In this document: in pieces, positions 1-8,752 of the stretch
How positions within the stretch are numbered: the first letter of the stretch is position 1
How the letters are laid out: every line of letters starts with the position of its first letter
Assembly (NCBI RefSeq): GCF_050942215.1
Contig: NZ_CP192056.1
Location: 3,038,001-3,102,000 of the forward strand
From: Sphaerimonospora sp050942215
GTDB lineage: Bacteria; Actinomycetota; Actinomycetes; Streptosporangiales; Streptosporangiaceae
DNA: 64,000 nt
Direction: 5' to 3'
Program-made: the position numbers and the translations under genes
Notes under the pieces: model-generated
What the model was told of the DNA's origin: nothing
Databases searched by the model: none
What the model saw: the letters and a program-made list of their open reading frames with translations, nothing else

Positions 1-302
1 TCATGGTCGCGCTGTTCGAGTCCGCGATGGCCGCGGGGACCGGTGCGGGCGAGATCCGGCAGCGCCTGATCGAGGACACCCGAGTGCTCCGCGAGCATCT
101 GGAGCACCTGCGGGGGAGGGGGCACTCACTTCCGGGCGACCCCGAACTGGTCGCGGCGGCGATGGGCGGGATGCTGTCGATGCTCGCCTACGCGCTGCTC
201 GGCGACGACCCGCCCACCCACTCCGACGACGAGGTGATCGACACCCTCACCCGGCTCCTGCTGCATGGCCTCGCCGGTCCGGGCGGCTCCGATCCGGCAT
301 GA
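1..302 (+). CDS. TetR-family regulator, C-terminal part (5' end outside window)
   Basis: Open frame entering from the left edge and ending at TGA 300-302. The roughly 100 residues seen are helical and alanine/leucine-rich, with the stretch GMLSMLAYALLG followed by a typical TetR-type terminal helix (IDTLTRLLLHGL). No DNA-binding domain is in view, so the first half must lie upstream. It sits just upstream of the nitric oxide reductase gene on the same strand and could regulate it, but no operator was recognised in the 180-bp gap. The family call rests only on the C-terminal pattern. Confidence 0.6.
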   Translation, partial: MVALFESAMAAGTGAGEIRQRLIEDTRVLREHLEHLRGRGHSLPGDPELVAAAMGGMLSMLAYALLGDDPPTHSDDEVIDTLTRLLLHGLAGPGGSDPA

Positions 303-493
303 CCGGAAGACGGCGCGGCCGAGCTCCCACGGCGACGCCGGCCCGTCATCGACCCGCCGCAGAACGCGGCCCACCCACCGCAGGCCAGAGCACAAGATGA
401 CCGATTTATGACTTAAATCCCCTTATTCTCATGAACCTCTCCGGTCAAGGCTGAGGTAAACCCCTCTCGCCACACCGGAACGAGGTGAGACGG

Positions 494-2794
494 ATGACCG
501 CGCCGCCGTCAGCGGACGCCGTACCCCACCGCCGGCTATTGATCAGCAAAGCCTGGGTACAGGTGGCCGTCCTCGTCGTCCTGTTCGGATTCCTCGTCCT
601 GGGCGTCCTGGCCTACCTCGTCTACCGAGACGAACCCCCCGTCCCGCAGCAGGTCGTCGGCGACAGGGGACAGGTCCTGTTCACCGGCGACGACATCACC
701 TCAGGCCAGCAGGTGTTCCTGCGCTCCGGCCTCATGCAGTACGGATCGATCTTCGGCCACGGCGCCTACCTCGGCCCCGACTTCACCGCCGACTACCTCC
801 ACCGCGCCGCGACCATCGCACGGCCGAACGAACCCGGCGGCGACACCGCCCTCATCGCCGACTTCCAGGCCAACCGCTACGACCCCGCCACCCGCACCCT
901 CCGCTTCAGCGGCCCCCAGACCACCGCCTACCTCGCCAACGAACGGCACTACGCCGACTTCTTCGGCGACCCCACGACCGGCAAGGGCCTGCTGCCCAAC
1001 GCCATCACCGACCCCGCCGAGATCCACCGGCTCACCTCCTACTTCGCCTGGTCGGCATGGGCGGCCGCCGCCCACAGACCCGGCGCCGACCACTCCTACA
1101 CCAACTCCTGGCCGCCAGAACCCCTCGTCGGCAACAGACCCACCGCCGACAACATCGTCTGGAGCGTGCTGTCCCTCATCGCGCTGCTGGGCGGCATCGG
1201 CGCACTCTTCGGCGTCTACGGCCGCTACGGCGACCGGCTCGGCTGGCGCGGCCGCCAGGCCGACACCCTGTCGTTCCGCCAACCCGGCGAGGTCGCCCTC
1301 ACCCCCGCCCAGCGCGTCACCGCCCCCTTCTTCTTCGTGGTCGCCGCACTGTTCGTGGCACAGTCACTCCTCGGCGGCGCATCCGAGCACTACCGCGCCG
1401 ACCTCAGCGGCTTCTTCGGACTCGACCTGGCCCGGCTCCTGCCGTACAACCTCACCCGCACCTGGCACCTGCAGATGGCACTGTTCTGGGTCGCCGCCGC
1501 GTTCCTCGCCGCCGGCATCTTCCTGGCGCCCATCATCGCCAGAAGAGAACCACGCGGCCAGGACCGCCTGTCGATGATCCTGCTCGGCGCGCTGATCGTC
1601 GTAGTCGCCGGCAGCCTGGCGGGGGAGTTCTTCAGCATCCGCGGCATGGTGCCCGCCTCCGCCCGGTTCATCGGCGCCAACCAGTACGAATATCTCGACC
1701 TGGCCCGCCTGTGGCAGATCCTGCTGACCGCCGGCATGGGCCTGTGGGCCTTCATCCTCTGGCGCGGCCTGCGCGGACGCCTACGCGGCGAACACCGCGG
1801 CAACCTGCCCTGGATGTTCTTCTGGGCAGCCCTGGCCATCCCGGTCATCTACGCCATCGGCCTGCTCAGCCGCACCACCGACACCTTCACCACCGCCGAC
1901 TTCTGGCGCTTCTGGGTCGTGCACCTGTGGGTGGAGGACTTCCTCGAACTGTTCACCACCGTGGTGGTCGCCTACATCTTCGTCCTGCTCGGCGTCATCC
2001 GCGAGAAGGTCGCCCTCATCGTCGTCTACTTCGACATCGTGCTGTACTCCGTCGGCGGCGTCATCGGCACCATGCACCACCTCTACTTCAGCGGCGCACC
2101 GGCCCAGCACATGGCCCTCGGCGCGTTCTTCTCCGCCGCCGAGGTCATCCCGCTCACCTTCCTCACCGTCGAGGCATGGGCCTTCCTGCAACTCGGCGCC
2201 CGCCAGGAAGCCGCCTCACCCACCCCGTTCCCGCACCGCTGGGCCGTGATGTTCCTCGTCGCCGTCGGCTTCTGGAACTTCCTCGGCGCCGGAGTGTTCG
2301 GCTTCCTCATCAACCTGCCGATCGTGTCCTACTACGAGATCGGCACCGGTCTCACCGCCAACCACGCCCACGGCTCCATGATGGGCGTGTACGGCATGCT
2401 CGCCATCGCGATGGCGCTGTTCTGCCTGCGCTACATGATCCCACCCCGCCTGTAGCCGGACCGCCTGGCCAAGATCTCCTTCTGGTCGCTGAACATCGGC
2501 CTGGCCTGGATGTGCTTCGCCACACTGCTGCCCGTCGGCATCCTCCAGCTCTACCACTCGGTCAGCACCGGCTACTGGCACGCACGCAGCCTGAAATACC
2601 TCACCAACCCCACCAACAGCCTGATCGAATGGCTACGCCTGCCCGGCGACGCCGTGTTCATCGTCGGCGGGACACTGCCGTTCCTCTACATCGCCTGGCT
2701 CGGCCTGCGCCACGCCGCCAAGGCCACACCCGCCACCCCCGGAGAGACGGAAGACCGCCTCTTCACCGACATCACCGGCCCGGCCGGCCGGTGA
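494..2794 (+). pseudogene. norZ: quinol-dependent nitric oxide reductase (qNOR) interrupted by in-frame TAG
   Basis: Membrane enzyme that reduces 2 NO to N2O with quinol as donor. ATG 494 is preferred over GTG 485 because GAGGTG (482-487) sits 6 nt before it. The N-terminal quinol-oxidase-like periplasmic domain is present (QQVFLRSGLMQYGSIFGHG), and so are the haem/FeB ligands: TWHLQMALFW, HLWVEDFLELF (His and the essential Glu), MHHLYFSGAP and NHAHGSMMG. A TAG at 2453-2455 ends the protein at about 653 residues. The same frame then stays open for 112 codons to 2794 and encodes the last two membrane helices (FWSLNIGLAWM, FIVGGTLPFLYIAWLG). Full length would be about 766 residues, normal for qNOR. 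The context PPRL-stop-PDRLAK suggests a TGG (Trp) to TAG change. It may be a nonsense mutation, a sequencing error or readthrough. Confidence 0.85.
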
Positions 2795-2801
2795 CGCGAC
2801 G

Positions 2802-3383
2802 ATGACCGCGATCAACGCCGAGGTCCTGCTCGCCGGAGGCTACGCCGCCCTGCTCATCCTCATCGCCCGCGGCCTCGACCTGCTGGCCCGGCACACCCAC
2901 GCCCAGGCCGAGCGGTTCCGCACCGGGGGATTCCGCTACGACCCCGACCACGACCACTGGACCTGCCCGGAAGACCAGCTACTACGGCCACACGGCTACG
3001 ACCACCGGCGGCGGCTGATCCACTACCGCGCCCCCGCCGCCGCCTGCGCCGCCTGCCCGGCCAGAGCCCTGTGCACCGACTCCGCCGACGGCCGGGAGAT
3101 CACCCGGCCGGTCGACCCCTGGCCGCACTCAGAGGCGGGACGCTTCCACCGCGGCATCGCCCTGACCCTCGTCGTGCTCGCCACCGTGATCGTGCTGGGC
3201 GAGCTGCTGCGCAACCACCACCTCGGCGAAATGGTCATGCTCGGCGCCCTGCTGACCGGATGCCTGACCACCGGGCGGCGGCTCACCGACCACCTGCGCG
3301 CCACCCCAGGCGGATTCCCCACCCCCACCCGATATCAGGGCCTGCCGCCCATCCCCGAGACCGATGACCGGCCACATGACTAG
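2802..3383 (+). CDS. membrane protein with transposase-like Cys4 domain, downstream of norZ
   Basis: 193 residues, starting 7 nt after the norZ stop, so probably co-transcribed. Layout: membrane helix about 8-28; a soluble domain about 43-110 with Cys55, Cys82, Cys85 and Cys91 in the arrangement CP-x25-CAACP-x5-C; then two membrane segments about 118-135 and 143-157. The soluble part (YDPDHDHWTCP ... YRAPAAACAACPARALC) closely resembles the zinc-ribbon-like C-terminal segment of IS1182-type DDE transposases, but no DDE catalytic domain is present. Four cysteines could bind Zn, an Fe-S cluster or sense NO. I do not know a named family; a role in assembly or regulation of the neighbouring NO reductase is inference from position. 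Confidence 0.6.
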   Translation: MTAINAEVLLAGGYAALLILIARGLDLLARHTHAQAERFRTGGFRYDPDHDHWTCPEDQLLRPHGYDHRRRLIHYRAPAAACAACPARALCTDSADGREITRPVDPWPHSEAGRFHRGIALTLVVLATVIVLGELLRNHHLGEMVMLGALLTGCLTTGRRLTDHLRATPGGFPTPTRYQGLPPIPETDDRPHD

Positions 3384-3451
3384 CCAGACCCCACCGGCCC
3401 CGCCCGCGGCCCGCAGGACTTCCTCGCCATCGGGCCGCACAGATGACCCGG

Positions 3452-4273
3452 CTAGACGCAGAGCAACCTGGTCAGGCGGCGAGAGGCGAACCACAACCCA
3501 CCCGCGATCATCACGGCCAGGTAGGCCACATGCACCAGCGACCCCGGGCCGATCACGCCGAGACACAGGCCACGCACCAGCTCCACCGCGTGATACAGCG
3601 GAGTGACCTGGATCAGGATCTCCATGACGAGCGGGTAGTCCCGCACGGGGGAGAAGGTCCCCGAGAACAGGAACAGCGCGAACTGACCGACGCTCAACAG
3701 GTCGAAGTCCTGCCAGCCGCGCATCAACGTGCTGACCGCCATGCCGACCCCGCCGAACGCCAACCCCACCAGCACGGCCGCCGGGAACGCCGCCAGCGCT
3801 CCTGCGGGTGTGGTCAGCCCCATCGCCACCATCACCACCAGGAAGATCGCCGTGTAGACGGAGCCGCGCGCCACCGCCCACACCAGCTCGCCCATCGCGA
3901 TCTCGATCGGCCGCACCGGTGTCGCCAGCACCGCCTCGAACGTCTTGGCGTACTTGAACTTGAAAAAAAAGTTGAACGTCGTCTCGGCCAGCACCCCCGT
4001 CATGGCCGACACCGCCAGCATCGCCGGGGCGACGAACGCCGCATACGACATGGTCCGCCCGTCGACCGTGAGGTTCCCGACCAGCGCGCCCACGCCGACA
4101 CCGATCGACAGCAGGTACAGCACCGGCTCGAAGAAACCCGACAGCAGGATGATCCAGTACGACGGCCCGGACCGCAGCGCGCCGACATTGCGGTTGATCA
4201 CCGCGCCGACCCGGCCGGGAGAGAGCCGGGCAGGGGAGACCCGTGCCCGGGACACCACGAACGTGGTCAGCAT
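3452..4273 (-). CDS. ABC-2 type transporter permease (second of pair)
   Basis: 273 residues starting at ATG 4273, overlapping the stop of the preceding permease by one base (TGATG), so translation is probably coupled. It has the ABC-2 membrane fold with about six hydrophobic segments and the conserved region FKYAKTFEAVLATPVRPIEIAMGE, seen in the drug and Nod-factor exporter (DrrB/NodJ) class. With the adjacent permease and ATPase it should form one exporter of unknown substrate. A run of eight A bases at 3963-3970 encodes Phe/Lys residues and is a slippage-prone spot in otherwise GC-rich DNA. An in-frame extension upstream to 4420 reads as non-homologous and was not used. Confidence 0.85.
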   Translation of the reverse strand: MLTTFVVSRARVSPARLSPGRVGAVINRNVGALRSGPSYWIILLSGFFEPVLYLLSIGVGVGALVGNLTVDGRTMSYAAFVAPAMLAVSAMTGVLAETTFNFFFKFKYAKTFEAVLATPVRPIEIAMGELVWAVARGSVYTAIFLVVMVAMGLTTPAGALAAFPAAVLVGLAFGGVGMAVSTLMRGWQDFDLLSVGQFALFLFSGTFSPVRDYPLVMEILIQVTPLYHAVELVRGLCLGVIGPGSLVHVAYLAVMIAGGLWFASRRLTRLLCV

Positions 4274-5043
4274 CAGTCCTCCAGCCTTCGCCGAAACGCG
4301 AGCACCGCCAAGGCCACCCCGCCGGCCGCCCACAGCAGCAGATAGCCCAGATGCACGGCGAGCGGCCAAGCGGTGGCCCGGCCTAGCGTCGCCGCGCGGC
4401 ACATCTCCACCCCATGCCACAGCGGTGACGCGTACGCCAAGGGCCGTACCATGACGGGAAGCTGCTCCACCGGGAAGAACACCCCGGCGAACAGCGTCGA
4501 CGGGATCATCACGAAGCGGAACAGCAGCGAGAAGTAGCTGTCATGGTCGATCCGCGCGGCGAACGCGGTCACCGGCGCCGCGGTCGCCACCGTGAGCAGG
4601 CCGCACACCAGCGGGGTGACCAGCGCCCATGGCGAGTGCAGCCCCCCGAAGAACACGACGACGATCAGGAAGGCCAGCACTGCCGCCTCACCCCGGATCA
4701 CCAGGTAGAGCAGATGCCCGCAGACCATGTCCACCGGCCGCAGCGGCGTCGCACGCATGGCGTGATAGGCCCGATTCCACTTGAAATCGCCCAGCACGGA
4801 GTACGTGGACTCGCCAAGAGCGATCTGGAAGGCCGTCGAGGCGAGCACACCCGGCACGATCCACGCCAGGTAGTCGACCCCTTCGAGGGTGCCGACATAG
4901 CGGCCCACCCCGATGCCGATGCTGACCAGGAACAGCACCGGCAGCACGAAGGACGAGAAAACCGACGCCTGCCACAACCGCCGATACAGCGCCAGCTGCC
5001 GCCCGAGGACGGCGAGAGTCGGATGCAACGTTCCGGCCGTCAT
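4273..5043 (-). CDS. ABC-2 type transporter permease (first of pair)
   Basis: 256 residues with ATG at 5043, one base after the TGA of the ATPase gene (TGACATG). Six hydrophobic segments, with the ABC-2 motif region GDFKWNRAYHAMRATPLRPVDMVCGH after the third. It pairs with the next gene to form a heterodimeric membrane channel of the DrrB/NodJ type. The order ATPase-permease-permease is typical of small actinobacterial efflux operons. Substrate cannot be predicted. Confidence 0.87.
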   Translation of the reverse strand: MTAGTLHPTLAVLGRQLALYRRLWQASVFSSFVLPVLFLVSIGIGVGRYVGTLEGVDYLAWIVPGVLASTAFQIALGESTYSVLGDFKWNRAYHAMRATPLRPVDMVCGHLLYLVIRGEAAVLAFLIVVVFFGGLHSPWALVTPLVCGLLTVATAAPVTAFAARIDHDSYFSLLFRFVMIPSTLFAGVFFPVEQLPVMVRPLAYASPLWHGVEMCRAATLGRATAWPLAVHLGYLLLWAAGGVALAVLAFRRRLED

Positions 5044-5044
5044 G

Positions 5045-5980
5045 TCAGTCCACCAACGTCCGGCCGGTCAGCTGGAGGAACACATCCTCCAGCGTGGAGC
5101 GCCGCACCAGCACACTGGACGGCGTCAACCCCCGCCGGTACACCTCGGCCAGCGCGGCGTCCCCGTCGCCGGCGTAGACCAGCACCCGGTCGGGCAGCGG
5201 GTCGATGCGTTCGCCGACGCCCTCCAGCTTGGCCGCGTAATCGCCGTTGAGGTCGAGCCCGTCGGGGAAGCGCAGTTCGAGCACCTCCGCCGTGGAGTAG
5301 GTCTCGATCAACGAACGCGGCGAACCCGAAGCGATGATCTTCCCGCCGTCCATCACCACCAGCCGGTCGCACAGCTGCTCGGCCTCGTCCATGTAATGCG
5401 TGGTCAGCACCAGCGTCGTGCCGCGCTGCTTCAGCCGGAACAGCCGCTCCCACAGAAGGTGGCGGGCCTGCGGGTCGAGCCCCGTCGTCGGCTCGTCGAG
5501 CAGCACCAGATCGGGCTCGTTGACCAGCGCGCGGGCGATCGTCAGACGCCGCTTCATACCGCCGGACAGTGGCTCCACCCTGCCCTTCGCCCGATCCGAC
5601 AACCGCACGAACTCCAGCAGCTCATCGGCCCGTCTGCCGCTCTCCGCCCGCGACAGCCCGAAATACCGCGCGTACGTCGTCAGGTTCTCCCGCACGGTCA
5701 GATCGGGGTCGAGGTTGTCCAGTTGCGGGCAGACACCCAGCCGCGCCCGGATCGCGGTGCCCTCCCGCGCCGGGTCCATCCCCAAAATACGCAGTTGCCC
5801 GGACGTCGGCACCGACACGCACCCGATCATGCGCATCGTCGAGGACTTGCCGGCGCCGTTGGGACCCAGGAAGCCGAACGCCTCGCCCGGCGCCACCTCC
5901 AGGTCGATCCCGTCGACCGCGGTGAAATCGCCGAAACGTTTCACCAGGTCACGAGCGAAAATCAATGGTTGATCTGCCAC
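5045..5980 (-). CDS. ABC transporter ATP-binding protein (DrrA/NodI type)
   Basis: 311 residues from GTG 5980. Walker A GPNGAGKS, Q-loop region VCPQLDNLD, signature LSGGMKRRL, Walker B LVLLDEPTTGLDP and the switch histidine (LTTHYMDEAE) are all present. An additional C-terminal domain of about 85 residues is typical of the DrrA class. GTG 5980 is preferred because the homology begins just after it; TAGGGT (complement of 5989-5994) lies 8 nt upstream, as for a leaderless message. It energises the two permeases that follow with overlapping or adjacent starts. Confidence 0.9.
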   Translation of the reverse strand: MADQPLIFARDLVKRFGDFTAVDGIDLEVAPGEAFGFLGPNGAGKSSTMRMIGCVSVPTSGQLRILGMDPAREGTAIRARLGVCPQLDNLDPDLTVRENLTTYARYFGLSRAESGRRADELLEFVRLSDRAKGRVEPLSGGMKRRLTIARALVNEPDLVLLDEPTTGLDPQARHLLWERLFRLKQRGTTLVLTTHYMDEAEQLCDRLVVMDGGKIIASGSPRSLIETYSTAEVLELRFPDGLDLNGDYAAKLEGVGERIDPLPDRVLVYAGDGDAALAEVYRRGLTPSSVLVRRSTLEDVFLQLTGRTLVD

Positions 5981-6114
5981 GCTTGCCGACCCTAACCAAC
6001 GCCACCGACAGTTCCGCAACAGGTTTTCCGTGCGGTCCCTTTCCCGCACGCCGTCACTCCGATGCTCCCCCCGCCGCGGCCTCCATCACCGGATCGGCCG
6101 TCGATCCGGCCGCG

Positions 6115-6882
6115 TCAGTCCAGATCGCGCAGACCCCGCAGGACCCGCAGCAGAGTGTCCCGATCGGGCCCCTCGGCCCGGTCCGCCCGGGGATGACGCC
6201 GCAGCCGCCGGGGCAGCGCGTGGGCGGGCAGGGCCGACGGGGCCGGGGGAGTGCCGACCGGGACGGCGACAGGGGGAGAGGTCACGGGAGCCGGAACGAT
6301 ATCGGGCGCGGCCACCGGGGAGATCGCCAGCTCACACCACACGATCTTGCCTCGGTCGGGAGCCGTCCGACACCCCCAGCGCATGGCCAGGCTCTCCACG
6401 AGCGTCAGCCCGCGGCCACCCTCCTCGAGCTCACCGTCGTCCGGCCCGGCACCGCTGCGGGGGACCGGCACACTCGCGCTCGCGTCCCACACCTCGATGA
6501 ACAGGCTGCGCGAGGCGGACGGCAGGCGCAGCCGTACGGCGACGCTGCGCAGCGTCACCAGGAACATCGACGACACGATCATCAGCGGACTCGGCCCGGA
6601 TCGCATCGCCCGGACCGCATTCGTCACCAGCTCCGACACCAACAGCTCCGCCGTATCGGCCAGATGCGGCAACCCCCACCGCCCGACCTGACCGTGGACG
6701 AACGCCCGGGCGCGGCCCGGCGCGGTCCACCCCGCACCGAGCACCTTGTGCGCGGCCCCGCCGCCGTCGTCCTCCACGGGGAAAGGAGATGTCAGCATGC
6801 CCGAGACGACATCCGGACGGCCCGGCCGCGTACGGCCCGAGTGGAAAGCGGCGGAAAGCGCATAGCTTCGATAATCCGCCAT
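6115..6882 (-). CDS. HATPase-domain (RsbW-like) regulatory protein
   Basis: 255 residues. The centre holds a histidine-kinase-like ATPase fold: the N-box ELLVSELVTNAVRA at about 80-93 and a G-box-like EGGRGLTLVESLA at about 154-166. There is no phosphoacceptor or membrane segment, as in the many single-domain ATP-binding proteins of actinomycetes, usually treated as anti-sigma-like or regulator partners. The C-terminal 65 residues are Pro/Ala/Arg-rich and low complexity. An XRE or DUF397 partner is often adjacent in other genomes but none is seen here. Confidence 0.75.
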   Translation of the reverse strand: MADYRSYALSAAFHSGRTRPGRPDVVSGMLTSPFPVEDDGGGAAHKVLGAGWTAPGRARAFVHGQVGRWGLPHLADTAELLVSELVTNAVRAMRSGPSPLMIVSSMFLVTLRSVAVRLRLPSASRSLFIEVWDASASVPVPRSGAGPDDGELEEGGRGLTLVESLAMRWGCRTAPDRGKIVWCELAISPVAAPDIVPAPVTSPPVAVPVGTPPAPSALPAHALPRRLRRHPRADRAEGPDRDTLLRVLRGLRDLD

Positions 6883-7268
6883 CGACCCGTCCGAGGTGAC
6901 CCGGTTGACTGGATTGGACGATATTTTCTTCCCGGGCTGTTAACTGTATTTCTCCTCGGAATGGGTTTCTTCCGCCCGGCCTATCAATGCTCGTCGGGGT
7001 AGCCCCGTAAACCATCGAAAACGATGTCGAGAAGCCGCGTCGCGGAGCCGTCAGGCGTGCTGGAGTACACGTGGCGCGGCGACGTCCGCGCCGCAGCGGG
7101 GACGCCGGACCATCGCGGAAACGCGGATCGGCGGCCGACCGGACGGCATCGTCACGTCAACCCCTGACGCCACCTGCGACAGCCGTACGGCATGGTGCTG
7201 ACAAGCGCGGGCGCACATCGACCGACCAGAAGAAAGGGGGAGGTCGTCCGCCACGCCAAGCCCACTAC

Positions 7269-7287
7269 TTGACATAATGTGCATTAT
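7269..7287. promoter_or_regulatory. perfect 14-bp palindrome overlapping a -35-like TTGACA
   Basis: ATAATGTGCATTAT at 7274-7287 is a perfect inverted repeat and starts on the last base of TTGACA (7269-7274), a consensus -35. It lies in an AT-rich island of the 515-bp gap between the HATPase gene and the small membrane protein gene. It looks like a repressor site on a promoter for the + strand. No regulator can be assigned. Confidence 0.4.
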
Positions 7288-7338
7288 CGAGCATTGAGAG
7301 AACCTCGGGAGAGGGGTCCACACGGCCGCTCCGGCGTC

Positions 7339-7347
7339 TTATCCACA
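7339..7347 (+). promoter_or_regulatory. single perfect DnaA-box-like 9-mer
   Basis: TTATCCACA matches the strict DnaA box. It is alone in the gap 6883-7397 and no origin genes are near, so it is at most a DnaA-titration or regulatory site and may be chance. Apart from this and the palindrome at 7274-7287 I see nothing else in that gap. Confidence 0.25.
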
Positions 7348-7397
7348 GACGGACGCACTCTCTCGCTACGGGATGCGAAGCACCGTACGATCCGTAC

Positions 7398-7832
7398 GTG
7401 GCCGAAATTGTCTTCCTCTTATTCGGCGTCCTCGTGATCGGCGCGGCGATCTTTGTGATCTTCGCAGCCGTCCGCGCGGGGGCGAGACCCGGTGGTCAGC
7501 TCGCCTGGCGGACACCGGGCCTGCTGCCTCCCGTCCCGGCCCACGTGCAGCAAGAGGTCCGGGAACTCTGGGCGGCCGGCAAGAAGATGGCGGCGATCAA
7601 GCTCGTCCGGGAACGCACCGGACTCGGCCTCAAGGAGGCCAAGCTGCTCACCGAGACCCTGGGCGCCGGCCATGCCGTTCCCTCCGACCCCGCCGGGACC
7701 GCCGTGCCGGACCTCGCGACACGGGTACGCGACCTCAAGGCCGCCGGCCGTACGGAACAGGCCGTATTCCTGGTACGCGGTGAGACCGGAATGGGACAAT
7801 CTGAGGCGGAGGCATTCATAAACGCACTATGA
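7398..7832 (+). CDS. membrane-anchored protein with two L7/L12 C-terminal-like repeats
   Basis: 144 residues from GTG 7398. One membrane helix at about 4-26 is followed by two copies of a roughly 30-residue unit: AAGKKMAAIKLVRERTGLG-LKEAK (about 59-83) and AAGRTEQAVFLVRGETGMG-QSEAE (about 116-140). The unit matches the ribosomal protein L7/L12 C-terminal fold signature K-x-AIK-x-VRE-x-TGLGLKEAK. Proteins of this design occur in actinomycetes without a known role; the fold in L7/L12 binds translation factors. TACGAT at 7386-7391 lies 6 nt before the GTG, consistent with a leaderless transcript. A strong hairpin follows the stop. Confidence 0.7.
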   Translation: MAEIVFLLFGVLVIGAAIFVIFAAVRAGARPGGQLAWRTPGLLPPVPAHVQQEVRELWAAGKKMAAIKLVRERTGLGLKEAKLLTETLGAGHAVPSDPAGTAVPDLATRVRDLKAAGRTEQAVFLVRGETGMGQSEAEAFINAL

Positions 7833-7837
7833 GTACG

Positions 7838-7869
7838 ATACCGGACAGAAGGTGAATTCTGTCCGGTAT
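7838..7869 (+). terminator. 13-bp perfect-stem hairpin
   Basis: Arms 7838-7850 and 7857-7869 pair perfectly around the 6-nt loop GGTGAA, starting 6 nt after the stop of the preceding gene. There is no U-tract, as is common for actinobacterial terminators. Confidence 0.75.
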
Positions 7870-7929
7870 AAGACCCCACCCCCGCTGCAACAGGAGAAGG
7901 CCGTGTCCTCTCTCAGGGAACTTGGCCCC

Positions 7930-8300
7930 TGTCTCACCAAGGTGGCCCCGTACGGGGTTTCGTCTCACTAAAGTGGCTCCGCTCCCGGATTTGTGCGGAT
8001 CGGGTTCTTAGCAAAGTGGCCCCTCGTCGTCTGTCTCATTCAAATGGCCCCGGATCCCAGCCCTGTGTCGATGAGCGTGCAGGCCGCACCAGTAGACCCC
8101 TCGAGCGTCTTCAGCGTGGGCTTCGTGACGCAGGAAGGCGAGGAACGGTGGTTTCCGCTGGGTTTGGCCTGGTCTGCCGCATTCGAGGAGATGGCCCCGG
8201 TCCGGGGTTCTCCTTCCGCAAGGGGCAGCGTAACTACGCGGGCTGGTACTGGTTCGCCAGTACTGAGGACCACGTGGGGTTCGAGTCCTGGGTGGAGATG
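7930..8300 (+). mobile_element. end of a decayed Tn7-like (TnsA-type) transposon with four terminal repeats
   Basis: The element starts TGTCTCACCAAGGTGGCCCC at 7930, the TGT terminus expected for Tn7-like ends. Four related 19-bp sites follow in the same orientation: 7931-7949, 7962-7980, 8005-8023 and 8033-8051 (consensus GTCTCAC-x-AAAGTGGCCCC), arranged like TnsB-binding sites. A tnsA-like reading frame begins 20 bp later and is cut off at about 8300. No other transposon genes and no opposite end are in the window, so this is a relic left after a deletion. Confidence 0.6.
8071..8300 (+). pseudogene. tnsA: TnsA-like transposase endonuclease subunit, frameshifted N-terminal fragment
   Basis: From ATG 8071 the frame reads FVTQEGEERWFPLGLAW and then loses homology. 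One frame over it continues as FSFRKGQRNYAGWYWF and HVGFESWVE. The last two blocks match the actinobacterial TnsA-like signature (GQRNFPGWYWSATTGRHVGYESWLE, recalled from the family). The frameshift lies at about 8195-8207. Homology stops abruptly at about 8297-8303, where the opposite-strand reductase fragment begins, so the gene was truncated by a deletion. It cannot be functional. Confidence 0.6.
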
Positions 8301-8752
8301 ACCAGGGATGTCCGGGCTATCGCCGCCGTCGGCGCGATCGCGCTCACTGCTGTCTCGGCAGCGGCTTTGGCCGCCCCATACGGGGTGGTTGGGTCGGGGA
8401 CGCATGTCTCGTCATAACGGATCGCGGCACCAGAGAAGACCGCGTCGCTAGACACTTGGACCAGGCGCCCTCCAACCGCAGAGGCGGCGAGGGCCACATT
8501 CGCGGCTCCAATCGCGGTGGTAGCCCAATCTGTCTGCTGGAACGCGGCGTTGATAATCACATCAGGCCGAAATGCGCTCATCAACGCGTCGACGTCTTCT
8601 CTCCGGCGCACATCGAGGGGCAACCAGTCAACGTCGGCGGTCTCTCCTGATCGGGTGAGGTAAGTCGCGGCCACCTCATGTCTGGTCGCCGAACACTGCC
8701 GAGTGAGTTCGCTGCCGAGCAGTCCACTGCCACCGACGATGAGGAATCTCAT
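8300..8752 (-). pseudogene. RmlD-like NAD(P)-dependent sugar reductase, N-terminal fragment
   Basis: Starts at ATG 8752 with a Rossmann motif (RFLIVGGSGLLGSEL) and contains SSDAVFSG and YGAAKAAAE, the Ser and YxxxK of the extended SDR/RmlD family. Homology ends near IARTSLVI at about 8302. The last 20 or so codons, to 8234, run antisense through the tnsA fragment and are spurious. A complete enzyme would have about 280 residues, so roughly the C-terminal half, including the substrate-binding part, is missing. The break point is the same as that of the tnsA relic, implying one deletion joined the two. Confidence 0.65.

Noticed and set aside
3963..3970. Eight-A run in the ABC permease suspected as a frameshift
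   Set aside because: The frame and homology continue uninterrupted on both sides (NFFFKFKYAKTFEAV).
6431..7015. Longer minus-strand frame overlapping the HATPase gene upstream region
   Set aside because: Frame-shadow of the HATPase gene with Arg/Gly-rich translation and no motif.
7339..7347. Replication origin from a perfect DnaA box
   Set aside because: Only one box, no dnaA/dnaN/recF nearby and no box cluster.
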